Shown: piece after piece, positions 1-9,700 of the stretch
Numbering within the stretch: position 1 is the stretch's first letter
Layout: every line of letters starts with the position of its first letter
Assembly: GCF_003319105.1 (NCBI RefSeq)
Contig: NZ_QOHH01000013.1
Location: forward strand, 1-64,000
Direction of reading: 5' to 3'
Length of the DNA: 64,000 nucleotides
Source: Blastococcus sp. TF02-09
GTDB lineage: Bacteria; Actinomycetota; Actinomycetes; Mycobacteriales; Geodermatophilaceae
Made by a program: the position numbers and the translations under genes
Notes under the pieces: model-generated
The model's input: the letters and a program-made list of their open reading frames with translations, nothing else
What the model was told of the DNA's origin: nothing
Database searches by the model: none

Positions 1-1365
1 CTTGATGCCCTCCTCCTCGACCTGGCGCAGCCGCTCGGAGCCGTAGAGCCCGGCCTCGATCCGCTTGGCGAGGTCGACCTCCTCCTCGGCGTTGAGCAGC
101 GCCACCTTGCCGATCTGCTTGAGGTAGATCCGGACTGTGTCCGCGGAGTTGGTGAGCTCGGCGTCCTTGCGGGTTTGGCGGAGGGCCTGGAACTCCTCCT
201 CCTCAGCCTCCCACCGCAAGTCCGCTGCTTCCTGTGCACGTTGGCCCTGGTCGGGCGTCTCCACGATGGCCCGGAGGCGGTCGGCGAGCGGCTCGCCGAG
301 CTTCTGGACGGTTGTAGTCACGTCGACGACGGCCACAGGGGAGGTAGCCGTGACGACGGATTCGTCATCGTCGCCACGGGACTTCGGCGGGTGGACGACT
401 GTCGATGCCACGCCTGTGACTGGCGGCAGTAGGGCGGCAACGTCCCGGCCAAGTGCGTTCGCCGGCTCTCCTGAAGGGCTGGTCGCCCCGTCTGCGCTGC
501 GGACCGAGGGGATCTCCGTGGTTGTGCAACGCGGAGGGAGCGGCACCTGCGTGGGGCTGTCCCATCCCGTGACATGCGCTTTGGTGCTTGAGGGCGTGAT
601 CGTGCTGGGGTCCAAGCGGGAGGGTGGGGTCGACGTCAAGATCAGCCGCTTGTCGAAAGCCTGGATCAGCGTGCGGACGGCAGGGTCCGCGTTGTACTTG
701 TCCCAATCGTCGGTGATCACAAGGTCGCCTACCCGAAGCTCTAGGGTGGCAGAGAGCAGGGCGGGCGAGATCGCCACCAGAACGTGGCAGTCGTCGAGCT
801 CATCCGTGTGCCCGGCACCAAGCTGGCCGACGTCGATCTCTGGTAGTAGCTCGAACACGCGGGCCAGCCACCTAGCCTGTGCGCCAGCGGACGGGGTTAT
901 TACGACAACCTGGTTGCCTTCATAAACGGCCTGTTGAGCGGCCGCGATCCCTATGAGGACTCGGTCCGCGGACTCAGCCGCGTGGACCATTCCGTGCTGA
1001 CCATCTGCCCTCCACTGCCTCAAGGCGGACTCTCGGAGCGCCCCCAGGATCGGCTTACCGTCGGGAAGATCGTCCGTTGGCTCGGTTGCGCGACTTGCTG
1101 TGACTTCTACCTCGCGCTCCTCATCCGAGGCGGCTCTGCCGAGATATTCGATTGCAGGCGGATCATCCGCCGTCGACGGTTGGCGATCGTGCGGAGTCGG
1201 CGTGGGCGCTTCCTCGAAGTTCTCCGCGCTCTGTGTGTGTGCGTCGGCGTTAGGCCTGTCGGATCGGCCGTCGGAGCGCTGTTGGTTCGGGCGGCGCCAG
1301 CCGTTCTTGTCAATTGCCTGTCGGAGGCGGCGCAGACGGCCCACGGCGTTCTCACCCGTGACCAT
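1..1365 (-). CDS. Sigma-70 factor fused to a degenerate SF2 helicase-like domain (3' end outside window)
   Basis: The minus-strand frame is open from the left edge to a stop at 1432-1434. The chosen ATG (1363-1365) follows an AAGGGG stretch; 455 codons are visible. Residues about 110-260 follow the layout of an SF2 (ResIII/DEAD-like) first RecA domain: a motif Ia-like VVVITPS (153-159), a motif II-like VITDDWD (216-222) and a motif III-like LTSTP (243-247). The P-loop position lacks GxGKT, so ATP hydrolysis is unlikely. A Ser/Thr/Pro-rich linker follows. From residue about 406 the sequence ([16 protein letters not shown]...) is sigma-70 region 1.2 of the HrdB/SigA type, leading toward region 2. 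Regions 2-4 would lie beyond the window. Codon use is less GC-biased than in neighbours. I infer a specialised sigma factor whose N-terminal domain binds DNA or RNA without unwinding it. The exact start is uncertain. Confidence 0.75.
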   Translation of the reverse strand, partial: MVTGENAVGRLRRLRQAIDKNGWRRPNQQRSDGRSDRPNADAHTQSAENFEEAPTPTPHDRQPSTADDPPAIEYLGRAASDEEREVEVTASRATEPTDDLPDGKPILGALRESALRQWRADGQHGMVHAAESADRVLIGIAAAQQAVYEGNQVVVITPSAGAQARWLARVFELLPEIDVGQLGAGHTDELDDCHVLVAISPALLSATLELRVGDLVITDDWDKYNADPAVRTLIQAFDKRLILTSTPPSRLDPSTITPSSTKAHVTGWDSPTQVPLPPRCTTTEIPSVRSADGATSPSGEPANALGRDVAALLPPVTGVASTVVHPPKSRGDDDESVVTATSPVAVVDVTTTVQKLGEPLADRLRAIVETPDQGQRAQEAADLRWEAEEEEFQALRQTRKDAELTNSADTVRIYLKQIGKVALLNAEEEVDLAKRIEAGLYGSERLRQVEEEGIK

Positions 1366-1822
1366 CGCCCCCTTCGTCGCCCAAGCCGGTGCTTTCGAGA
1401 AGAACCTAACCACCGGAACAGCGACGGATCGCTAGCCGGACAAATGACCGTATCCATCGGTGTGTCGAGTCATCCGGTCGTGTGAAGCAGCCGGCCCCGC
1501 AGCTGACAAGACCCACGTTCTGCCCCAGCTGTCAGGGTCCGAGCCCAGCAACGCCTTCCCAGGCCCTCGATGCCGCTGGGCGTGAACCCTAAACTCCGCA
1601 CCGACGCGCGCGGGGCGGCTCTCCGCCGTGTTGCCACGAGCCCGGCGAGGAACCGTTGACACCGCGTCGTCGCCGGGATCAGTGATGGGCGGTTGGGACA
1701 GCTGAGACGGATGCGGAGAAGCTCGCCGGAAGCTTCGATTCGTCGGCGCGTTGTGGCAGCGTCACTCTCGGCAGCTCTATCGCCTGACGCCGACTCGAGT
1801 AGGAAGTGCGGAGGAGATCCCC
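1366..1822. other. Divergent intergenic region
   Basis: This 457-nt stretch separates the leftward sigma/helicase gene from the rightward NERD-helicase operon, so it should hold both promoters. A TTGACA at 1656-1661 could be a plus-strand -35 element, but no good -10 is visible. Short open frames here have no convincing codon bias or family signature. It is less GC-rich than the genes further right. Confidence 0.4.
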
Positions 1823-2002
1823 GTGACCGTTGCCGGCATCGCCATGGAGACTAGACGGGTTTCACCTTTCAAGCAGTTCCCCTCAGTCTTGATGCAGCCA
1901 CTGTCCGGTTCGGGCAAGGCGGCCAAAGCTCGGGCACTCGCGGTGCGGAGCGCCAGCGAGGCAGTCCTGGACGCACTTCCGCTTGCTGGCGCGCTGGTGT
2001 GA
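1823..2002 (+). CDS. Small protein translationally coupled to the NERD helicase
   Basis: The GTG start at 1823 has a strong ribosome-binding site (GGAGGAG, about 1810-1816) five to six bases upstream. The frame encodes 59 residues and ends in TGA at 2000-2002, overlapping the GTG of the NERD-helicase gene as GTGA. The product is small and basic, with a Ser/Ala-rich middle (PLSGSGKAAKARALAV) and a hydrophobic end. No family is recognised. The overlap implies co-translation, so it may be a partner or regulator of the nuclease-helicase. That the RBS fits this gene, while the helicase has none of its own, supports it being real. Confidence 0.6.
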   Translation: MTVAGIAMETRRVSPFKQFPSVLMQPLSGSGKAAKARALAVRSASEAVLDALPLAGALV

Positions 2003-3654
2003 CGGCTCGGCTCTTTCCGGACGATCCGCTGTTCGGATCCGCTGCCGAGGCACTCTTCGTCGAGAAGGTGCGCGAGCAGCTGCCCGACGACGCCGTCGTC
2101 TTCTGCAACCTTCGCTTCAGCGACGGTCGGGAGGACCGAGAGGCGGACGTGATCGTCGCGTGGCCCGGCGTGGGCATCGCGGTCGTCGAGGTCAAGGGCG
2201 GCAGCGTCTCGCTGGACCGCGGGGAGTGGCGGCAGCGCCAGGACGGTGTCGACCGGGTCATCCACCCCGTCGACCAGGCGGTCGCCTGCAAGTACTTGCT
2301 CTGCGACTACCTGGCCGACCACCCCCGCTGGTCCGCCGGGCGCCCGCGCAGCGCGCACCTCGTCGCGGTGCCGGCGACGACGCTGCCCGCTGACTTTGTG
2401 GCGCCCGGGTTGGCTCGCTGGATGGCGCTCGACGTCACGGACGTGCCCCACGCCGCGGCGCGCATCCGGGCGGCGCTGGAGAAGGTCCGCGACGAGCCGG
2501 ACCCGTCCACCGCTGAGGACGTCGAGGAGATGGTTGACTGCCTCGCGGGGACGGCGATCCCTCAGCAGCACCTCCTGGCCGAGCTCGCCGAGCGGGAAGC
2601 CGCCTGCGATCTGCTGACCCGGGACCAGGCCAAGGTGCTGGATCTGCTCAGCGAGTACTCCCGGGTGGAGATCCGCGGTGGGGCCGGGTCGGGCAAGACC
2701 TGGCTGGCGGTGGAGAAGGCCCGTCGGCTCGCGGCGGAGGGGCAGCGAGTCGCGCTCATGTGCTATTCGCGCGGCCTTGCCGAGTTCCTCAAGCGTCGCG
2801 TCGAGAAGCTGCCCAAGCGGCAGCGGCCCTCCTACGTCGGCACCTTTCACTATCTCGGCATCGACTGGGGAGTGCCGGCCGGCTCGGACGACGACAGCCG
2901 CTACTGGGAAGAGTTCCTCCCGGCCGAGATGGTGAAGCTGGCCGGCGCTCTGCCCGAGGGGCAGCGGTTCGACGCCATCGTCATCGACGAGGGGCAGGAC
3001 TTCGCCCAGAGCTGGTGGGACGCCGTCGTAGCGGCTCTACGCGATCCCGAGCGCGGGTGCATCTACGTCTTCTCGGATGAGGGGCAGCGCATCTTCGCGC
3101 GCCAGGGGCGCCCGACCGTCGACCTCATGCCAATCCCGCTCAACGAGAACCTGCGCAACACCAAGCAGATCGCAGGGACCTTCTCCAGCCTAGCCCCTGA
3201 GCAGATGCGGATCCGCGGCTCCTCGGGCGTACCGGTGCGGTTCGTCCAGTGCTCGCCCGACGAGGCGGTTGAGGCTGCCGACGACGTCGCCGACGCCCTG
3301 CTTGAGGAAGGGTGGCCGCCGGAGGCCGTGGCGCTGCTGACAACGCACCGTCGGCACCCCGTACAGGTGGAGCGGCAGGCCGAGGGGCAGGACGCCTACT
3401 GGGCGACCTACTGGCAGAACGACGACCTCTTTTACGGGCACGTGCTCGGGTTCAAAGGGCTCGAGCGACCCGCTGTCGTTCTGGCGGTCAACGGCTTTCG
3501 TAACGAAGCCCGTGCGCGGGAAATGTTGTACGTCGGGCTATCGCGAGCCCGCGACCTGCTGGTCGTCTGCGGTGACCTCGAGCTGATCCGCCGTGTCGGT
3601 GGCCGGGCGGTCGCCCTCAGGCTGACGGCCGGCTCATCGGCCGGCGTGCCATGA
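1999..3654 (+). CDS. NERD nuclease-domain / UvrD-like helicase
   Basis: This 551-aa protein begins with a NERD (nuclease-related) domain, about residues 8-120, showing the restriction-endonuclease-fold residues D50 and E64-x-K66 (VVEVKGG). A helicase domain follows, with Walker A GGAGSGKT (227-234), Walker B VIDEGQD (D330, E331) and a UvrD-type C-terminal motif YVGLSRARDLLVV. The architecture matches NERD-helicase proteins that process DNA in repair or phage defence. The GTG start overlaps the stop of the upstream 59-aa gene by 4 nt and lacks its own good ribosome-binding site, which points to translational coupling. The nuclease residues appear complete. The biological substrate is not known. 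Confidence 0.9.
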   Translation: MTARLFPDDPLFGSAAEALFVEKVREQLPDDAVVFCNLRFSDGREDREADVIVAWPGVGIAVVEVKGGSVSLDRGEWRQRQDGVDRVIHPVDQAVACKYLLCDYLADHPRWSAGRPRSAHLVAVPATTLPADFVAPGLARWMALDVTDVPHAAARIRAALEKVRDEPDPSTAEDVEEMVDCLAGTAIPQQHLLAELAEREAACDLLTRDQAKVLDLLSEYSRVEIRGGAGSGKTWLAVEKARRLAAEGQRVALMCYSRGLAEFLKRRVEKLPKRQRPSYVGTFHYLGIDWGVPAGSDDDSRYWEEFLPAEMVKLAGALPEGQRFDAIVIDEGQDFAQSWWDAVVAALRDPERGCIYVFSDEGQRIFARQGRPTVDLMPIPLNENLRNTKQIAGTFSSLAPEQMRIRGSSGVPVRFVQCSPDEAVEAADDVADALLEEGWPPEAVALLTTHRRHPVQVERQAEGQDAYWATYWQNDDLFYGHVLGFKGLERPAVVLAVNGFRNEARAREMLYVGLSRARDLLVVCGDLELIRRVGGRAVALRLTAGSSAGVP

Positions 3655-3693
3655 CCACCCCTGCTGCACGCGGAGTCAGGGAGGAGTCATCTC

Positions 3694-3915
3694 GTGACTG
3701 CTCCCGGCGTCTCGTTCGTTGCGTCCCACGATCGCATCACTCGGCGGGGGCGTAGCGGGGACGCGGAGAGTGCTGAGGCACCGGGGACGGAGGGGGTTAC
3801 GACGCGCCCCTCGTCGTCGAGGATGTCACCCCGCACGTTTAGCTTCGTCTCGAAGTTTTCGGTGCCGCCGCCAGAGCCGGTGCCGACTTTGGGAGGAAGA
3901 GAACGTGACTGCTGA
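3694..3915 (+). CDS. Small ORF preceding the hydrophobic/coiled-coil protein
   Basis: A 73-residue frame starts at GTG 3694 with GGGAGGA eight bases upstream and stops at 3913-3915, overlapping the next gene's GTG (3905) by 11 nt. The product is Ser/Arg-rich and unrecognised. Its leader and start (GGGAGGA, spacer, GTGACTGCT) closely repeat those of the following gene, so it may be a coupled small protein or a duplicated 5' end that decayed. Codon bias is weak, so coding status is uncertain. Confidence 0.35.
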   Translation: MTAPGVSFVASHDRITRRGRSGDAESAEAPGTEGVTTRPSSSRMSPRTFSFVSKFSVPPPEPVPTLGGRERDC

Positions 3916-5212
3916 GAGCAACGCGCCCGTGTCGGTTTGGACCCTCGCCACCGAGGATGTGACCCTGCCGGACCTGCTGGGCGACGAGGGCATGTCACCT
4001 GCGCGCCTCGCGGAGCTCAGGACGGTCCTGGCGACGCTCGCGGACTCGCCGATCGCGACGCTCGAAGCGCACCCGCTCTCTTCCAAGCGCGAACGGGACG
4101 GCGGCATCGCCCTCCGTGCAGCCAGCCCTCTCGCCCAGCAGTTGACGCAGCCCGTCACGCAGACGGCGAAGTCCGCGCCAAGCACGACCGCTGCCGCCTC
4201 CGGCGAGATGCTCTACAAGATGGTCGTTCCAGCGAAGGTTGCCGCAGAGTTCGGCAAGGGGCTCGTGAAGCCTATGGCTGCCAAGGGAGTTGCCGGAGGC
4301 ATCCATGGCGGTCTGCGGAACGCCACCGGGATCGTCGGGCAGGCGACCTTCGTCCCCGCCACGAGCACGGCGGCAGCGGGGGCGGCGGGAGGCTCGGCTG
4401 CCACCGCTGGTGCGGTGGCAGCGGGCGCCGGAGCGTTCACGGTGGCCGCGCCGCTCGTGCTCATGGCCGTCGCCGTCGGTGTCAGCGCCCATGCCGAACA
4501 GCAGCGCCAGGCAGCGATCGAGCGCATCACCGACCTGCTGGAGCAACTGCACGAGGACAAGCTGGAGGACGAGCGCAGCGAACTGGCCGGGTGTCGCGAC
4601 GCCATCGACAAGGCGACCTCGATTCTCCTTGACCAGGGCCGCATCGGCGCCTCCCTGGGCCTCGACTCCGCTGTGCACGAGATCGGCACCGCGATCGAGC
4701 GGACGCGCAGCCGGCTCACCAAGTGGAAGGCGGCCCTCGACGCCTTGCCAGAGGGCGCGGTCGAGATTGGAGCGCTCACCAAGGCGTTTCCCGGCATCGA
4801 CGAGGAAGGAGGCGCCTTCCGTGCGCACCTGGAGATTGCGCGACTGGCGATTGCACTCAAGCGCCGGGTCCTGGTTCTCCAGGCCGTCGAGCACGCCCAG
4901 CTGGAGGGCGCCAGCCACCCGTTCAGGGCCTTCCTTCGCACCCTGCAGGACGACGAACGCCGCGTCGACGAGCTGGAGTCCGGCATTACGTCCGTCCTTC
5001 TCCGCCTGTCATCGCTGGAACTGAAGCTTTCCAGCGGCATCCGTAGCTTGGTGTGGACGCAAGGAGACGTCGACGACTTGCTCCGGGTCGCCTACCGCTT
5101 GCGCGCCCTGGGTGACGGTGTCGACCATGAAGTCCGGCAGTCCGACGTGGCCATCGAGATCGAACGGAACAGGGACGGGTCGCTGGTCGTCTACCCGGCT
5201 GCCGCTGCGTGA
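3905..5212 (+). CDS. Unknown protein with central hydrophobic Gly/Ala segment and coiled coils
   Basis: The GTG at 3905 is chosen because GGGAGGA lies seven bases upstream; the frame is open further 5' but without such a site. The 435-aa product has a soluble N-terminus. Around residues 150-196 lies a glycine/alanine-rich hydrophobic region that could form one or two membrane helices (ending APLVLMAVAVGVSAHA). A long charged helical part with probable coiled coils follows to about residue 390, then a small beta-like tail. No family is recognised. A hydrophobic segment beside coiled coils is common in membrane-acting effectors, but that is only a suggestion. It is downstream of the NERD-helicase gene and convergent with the ADP-ribosylglycohydrolase gene. 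Confidence 0.75.
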   Translation: MTAESNAPVSVWTLATEDVTLPDLLGDEGMSPARLAELRTVLATLADSPIATLEAHPLSSKRERDGGIALRAASPLAQQLTQPVTQTAKSAPSTTAAASGEMLYKMVVPAKVAAEFGKGLVKPMAAKGVAGGIHGGLRNATGIVGQATFVPATSTAAAGAAGGSAATAGAVAAGAGAFTVAAPLVLMAVAVGVSAHAEQQRQAAIERITDLLEQLHEDKLEDERSELAGCRDAIDKATSILLDQGRIGASLGLDSAVHEIGTAIERTRSRLTKWKAALDALPEGAVEIGALTKAFPGIDEEGGAFRAHLEIARLAIALKRRVLVLQAVEHAQLEGASHPFRAFLRTLQDDERRVDELESGITSVLLRLSSLELKLSSGIRSLVWTQGDVDDLLRVAYRLRALGDGVDHEVRQSDVAIEIERNRDGSLVVYPAAAA

Positions 5213-5229
5213 TCGTGGGGCCTGTGCCG

Positions 5230-6630
5230 TCAGCCCGATGACTGGCCCAACCGCTGCAGAGCGGCGGTGAAGCTGGCGTTCCACAGGCCGAGGTTCGGCC
5301 AGCGTTCGGCGACGTGGGCCGTCGCCTCCTCGGCCGTCATGCCTTCGGTGCGCATCAGCCAGGCCCGCAGCAGCAGGCCGGTCCGGGAGGCACCGCCGTG
5401 GCAGTGCACCAGCAGGCGGCGCCCCTCGGCTCGCAGCGCCTCCATGTCGTCCAGGACGTCGGCAAGCACGACGTCCAGGTCGCTGTTGTGCTCGTTGTCG
5501 GCGATGTAGGCCATCCGCTGCAGCTCGTGCTCGAACGGCTCGCCCAGCCGGCACAGCGAGATGACGGCGAAGTCCTTCTCGCTGTATCGCGCGCCGTCCA
5601 GGTTGGCCGCCCAGATACCCGGCAGGACCTCCGCCGGCCCGATCCGCGGGATCACGCCCGGGTCGTAGCTCTGCTGCACCCCGCTGTCCAGCGCCGCCGC
5701 GAGCTGCTGCAGGTCCGCCAGCCGCCACACCTTGTCGCCGTGCCCCGGCACCCGGCCGTGCACCACCGACGCCCACCGGCTCGGGATCCCGCCCATCCCG
5801 AACACCGCGCCGGCCAGCCCGCCGGCGACGCACGCCACCGTGTCGGTGTCGCCGCCCAGGTCGATCACCAGCCGCAGCACCTCGGCGATGTCCCGCCCGT
5901 TGCGCAGCGCCCACACCGCCGAGCCGAGCGTCGGCCACGCCGCGCCGTTCGACTCCGTCGCCTGCTCAGGCGTCCAGTCCTCAGCCAGCACCGTCGCCCA
6001 CCGTTGGCGGTGCTCCTCGGCCACCAACGACAGCGCCGACGGGATCGCCGCCAGCGGGTCGCCGCCGTCCAGCGCCACCCGCAGCAGCTCGTGGAAAATT
6101 GCGCAGCCCTCGCCGGCCGACGGGTCGCCATGCGTCAGCGCCGAGATCCGCCGCGCCGCGTCCGTCGTCGCCTCGGTGCCGAAGCGCGAGAACCAGATCG
6201 CGGCCGGCGTCGTCCGCATCAGCGAGCCGTTGCCCGCCGCGTGCCCCGACGCGGCGAAGTGCTCGGCCGCAGCAGACGACCACGACAGCCCCGAGCACAG
6301 GACCGCCCGCGTCTGGTTGCCGATGTCCGGCGGCCCGGCCGCCGCCCACGCCGAGAACCGGTCGAACACGTCCGCGAGGTCCAGCCCGCCTTGATCGACC
6401 AGCGACGACGCCACCAGCAGCGCCATCTGGGTGTCGTCGGTGAACTCGCCCGGCTCCCAGTTCAGCGAGCCACCGCCGCACATCTCGGTCTTCGACCCGC
6501 GCGCGGGCGCCGGGAAGCGCGCGGAGAACGCCCCCGGCGGACCGAACTCGAACGGCGCGCCGAGCGCGTCGCCGACGGCGGAACCCACGAGCGCCCCGGC
6601 GACGCGGTGACTGCGGTGCATGGACGGCAC
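5230..6630 (-). CDS. ADP-ribosylglycohydrolase fused to a dual-specificity phosphatase domain
   Basis: The N-terminal 300 residues are an ADP-ribosylglycohydrolase (DraG/ARH family): GALVGSAVGDALG, the metal-ligand motif FTDDTQM, and a second Asp cluster DLGGDTDTVACVAGG. This family removes ADP-ribose from proteins or nucleic acids using two Mg ions. The C-terminal 150 residues form a Cys-based phosphatase with the signature HCHGGASRTG (HCxxGxxR). GTG 6628-6630 is preferred because GAGGAG lies five bases upstream; ATG 6619-6621 is the alternative. The gene converges on the 435-aa gene with an 17-nt gap. Which substrate combines ADP-ribose and phosphate removal is unknown. Confidence 0.88.
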   Translation of the reverse strand: MPSMHRSHRVAGALVGSAVGDALGAPFEFGPPGAFSARFPAPARGSKTEMCGGGSLNWEPGEFTDDTQMALLVASSLVDQGGLDLADVFDRFSAWAAAGPPDIGNQTRAVLCSGLSWSSAAAEHFAASGHAAGNGSLMRTTPAAIWFSRFGTEATTDAARRISALTHGDPSAGEGCAIFHELLRVALDGGDPLAAIPSALSLVAEEHRQRWATVLAEDWTPEQATESNGAAWPTLGSAVWALRNGRDIAEVLRLVIDLGGDTDTVACVAGGLAGAVFGMGGIPSRWASVVHGRVPGHGDKVWRLADLQQLAAALDSGVQQSYDPGVIPRIGPAEVLPGIWAANLDGARYSEKDFAVISLCRLGEPFEHELQRMAYIADNEHNSDLDVVLADVLDDMEALRAEGRRLLVHCHGGASRTGLLLRAWLMRTEGMTAEEATAHVAERWPNLGLWNASFTAALQRLGQSSG

Positions 6631-6764
6631 GAGCACTCCTCGAGAGCGGGGGGACCGCCCCAGCATCTCCCGGGCACGAACCGGCCGGCGGCCTGACCCC
6701 ACCGGCCGCGGCCAGCGGTGACGGCGGTCACAGCGATGTCAGAGGTGCGTGCGAGCATCGCCCG

Positions 6765-9700
6765 GTGGTCGACTCTCCCCGCCTGCTGATCGCCAACCGC
6801 GGCGAGATCGCCGTCCGCATCGCCCGGGCCGCAGCTGCCGAGGGGATGACTAGCGTCGCCGTCACCGCGGCCGACGAGCCCGACGCCGCCCACCTCGCCG
6901 CCGCCGACGAGACGTACGTCCTCCCCGGCTCCGGCCCGGCCGCCTACCTCGACGTCGGACAGATCGTCCGGGCCGCCATGGAGACCGGGTGCGAGCTCAT
7001 CCATCCCGGCTACGGCTTCCTGTCCGAGGAGAGCAGCCTTCCGCGCGCGTGCGAGGACGTAGGGATCCAGTACGACGTCCTCGTCGCTCCCGTCGGCCCC
7101 CACGCCGGCACGCTCGCCGTCCTCGGTGACAAGGAGTTCGCCCGCCGGGCCGCCGAGGCGGTCGGCGTCCCGGTCCTGCGCGCGGCCACGGATGATCCCG
7201 ACGAGGTGCGGACGCTCCTCGACGCTACCGGCGCGGTTCTGCTCAAGGCCCGCTACGGCGGGGGAGGGCGGGCCACCCGCGTCCTCCGCGGTGGTGACGA
7301 CGTGGACGCCGCCGTCGCGCAGGTCGCGGAGGAGGCGCGGGTCGCGTTCGGGAAACGGGAGGTCCTCGCCGAGGAGTACCTCGAGCGGGCACGTCACATC
7401 GAGGTGCAGGTGCTCGGTGACGCCAGGCAGAAAGCCGTCGTCCTCGGCGACCGCGACTGCTCGCTGCAACGCTCCCGGCAGAAGATCGTCGAGATCGCCC
7501 CCGCGTGGGACCTGCCCGACGACGTCCGAACGCAGCTGCACCAGGGAGCCCGCGCCCTCGCGGAGCGGGTTGAACTCCGCGGGCTGGCGACCGTGGAGTT
7601 CCTCGTCTCCGCCGACGACCCCGAGCAGTTCGTCTTCCTCGAGTGCAACCCGCGCCTGCAGGTCGAGCACACCGTCACCGAGGAGACGACCGGCCTCGAC
7701 CTCGTCCGGCTGCAGCTGCGCGTCGCCACCGGCGCGACGCTGGCCGACCTGGGCCTCGCCGACGGGGTCCCACGGCTACGAGGCTGGGCGGTCCAGGCCC
7801 GCGTCAACGCCGAGACCGTCACCGCCGACGGCACCCTGCTGCCATCCGCCGGCACCATCACGGCGCTCACCCTCCCCGGCGGCCCGGGCGTCCGGGTCGA
7901 CACCGCGGCCCGGCCCGGCGCCGAGCAGAGCGCCCGCTACGACTCCCTGCTGGCCAAGGTGGTCGTCCACGAGCGGCAGGGCGACCTCCGCGACGCGCTG
8001 CGCCACCTCGACCGCGCACTCGCCGAGGTCGACGTCCGCGGCGTCGCCACCAACACCGGCTTCCTCCGCGCCGTCCTCGCCGACCCCGACGTCCTCGCCG
8101 GCCGGGCCACCACCACGCTCCTCGACGACTCCGTCGCGGACCTCGTCGCCGCCGCCGAGCAGTACGCCGGGCCGGACACCCAGCCGCGCGCCGAGCAGGA
8201 ACAGCACCGGGAACAGGTCCAGCTCGACGCCGGCGAGGACGCCCTCCGCGCACCGGTCCCCGGCACCGTCGTCGCCGTCGAGGCAACGGAAGGCGCGACG
8301 GTCGAGCCCGGGGGAGTCGTCCTCGTCCTGGAAGCCATGAAGATGGAGCACGTCGTTGCGCTTCCCGCCGGCGGCACCGTCCGGCGCATCACCGTCCGCG
8401 TCGGCGACACGGTGCGGCAGGGCGACGTCCTCGCCACCGTCGAGCACTCCGACGGCGACGCCGCCGACGCGGCCGACCAGATCGACTTCGACGCCGACCG
8501 CGCCGACCTCGCCGAGGTCCGGCGCCGCCACGAGATCGGCCTCGACGAGCACCGCACCGAGGCGGTGGCCAAGCGGCACGCCCAGGGCCGGCGCACCGCC
8601 CGGGAGAACCTCGACGACCTCGTCGACGAGGGCAGCTTCCTCGAGTACGGGCCGCTCGTCTTCGCCGCCCAGGAGCGCCGCCGCAGCCGCGAGGAGCTGC
8701 AGGAGCGCACCCCGGCCGACGGCGTCGTCGGCGGGCTGGCCGACATCAACGGCGACCTGGTCGGCCCTGACCGCAGCGCGGCCGTCGTCGTCTCCTACGA
8801 CTACACCGTGCTCGCCGGCACCCAGGGCATGCGCGGGCACCTCAAGAAGGACCGGCTGTTCGAGCTCGCGGAGAAGCGGCGGCTGCCGGTCGTCCTCTTC
8901 GCCGAGGGCGGTGGCGGCCGGCCCGGCGACGTCGACCACCCGGTCGTCTCCGCGCTCGACACCGCCGCCTTCACCCTCTTCGGCCGGCTCTCCGGCCTCG
9001 TCGCGACCGTCGGCATCGGCAGCGGCCGCTGCTTCGCCGGCAACGCCGCACTGCTCGGCACCTGCGACGTCGTCATCGCCACCGAGGACGCGAACATCGG
9101 CATGGGCGGCCCGGCGATGATCGAGGGCGGCGGCCTCGGCGTCGTCTCGCCCGAGGAGATCGGCCCGATCGACGTCCAGCACGCCAACGGCGTCGTCGAC
9201 ATCCGGGTCGCCGACGACGCGGCCGCCGTCGCCGCGGCCCGCAAGTACCTCTCCTACTTCCAGGGACCCGTCGCCGACTGGACGGCACCCGACCAGCGCG
9301 CGCTGCGCCACCTGGTCCCGGAGAACCGCAAGCGGGTCTACGACATGCGCGCCGTGCTGCACGCCCTCGCCGACGAGGAGAGCGTGCTCGAACTCCGCGA
9401 CGGCTGGGGCGCCGGGATGATCACCGCCCTGGCCCGGGTCGAGGGCGCGCCCATCGGAGTGATCGCCAACGTGCCGACGCACCTCGGCGGCGCCATCGAC
9501 GCCGACGCCGCGGACAAGGCGGCCCGCTTCCTGCAGCTGTGCGACGCCCACGGGCTGCCGGTCGTCTCCCTCTGCGACACCCCCGGCTTCATGGTCGGCG
9601 TCGAGTCGGAGAAGACGGCTACCGTCCGCCACTTCTCCCGGCTGTTCGTCATCGGCGCCAACCTGTCGGTGCCGATCGGGACGGTGGTCGTCCGCAAGGC

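Noticed and set aside
1-1365. The left-edge gene as the ordinary housekeeping sigma factor (rpoD/hrdB)
   Set aside because: Region 1.2 fits, but the N-terminal domain is SF2-like and not a short acidic region 1.1. Housekeeping function is not shown in this window.
1432-1662. A 76-codon minus-strand frame between the divergent genes
   Set aside because: It has no coding bias, no ribosome-binding site and no recognisable sequence.
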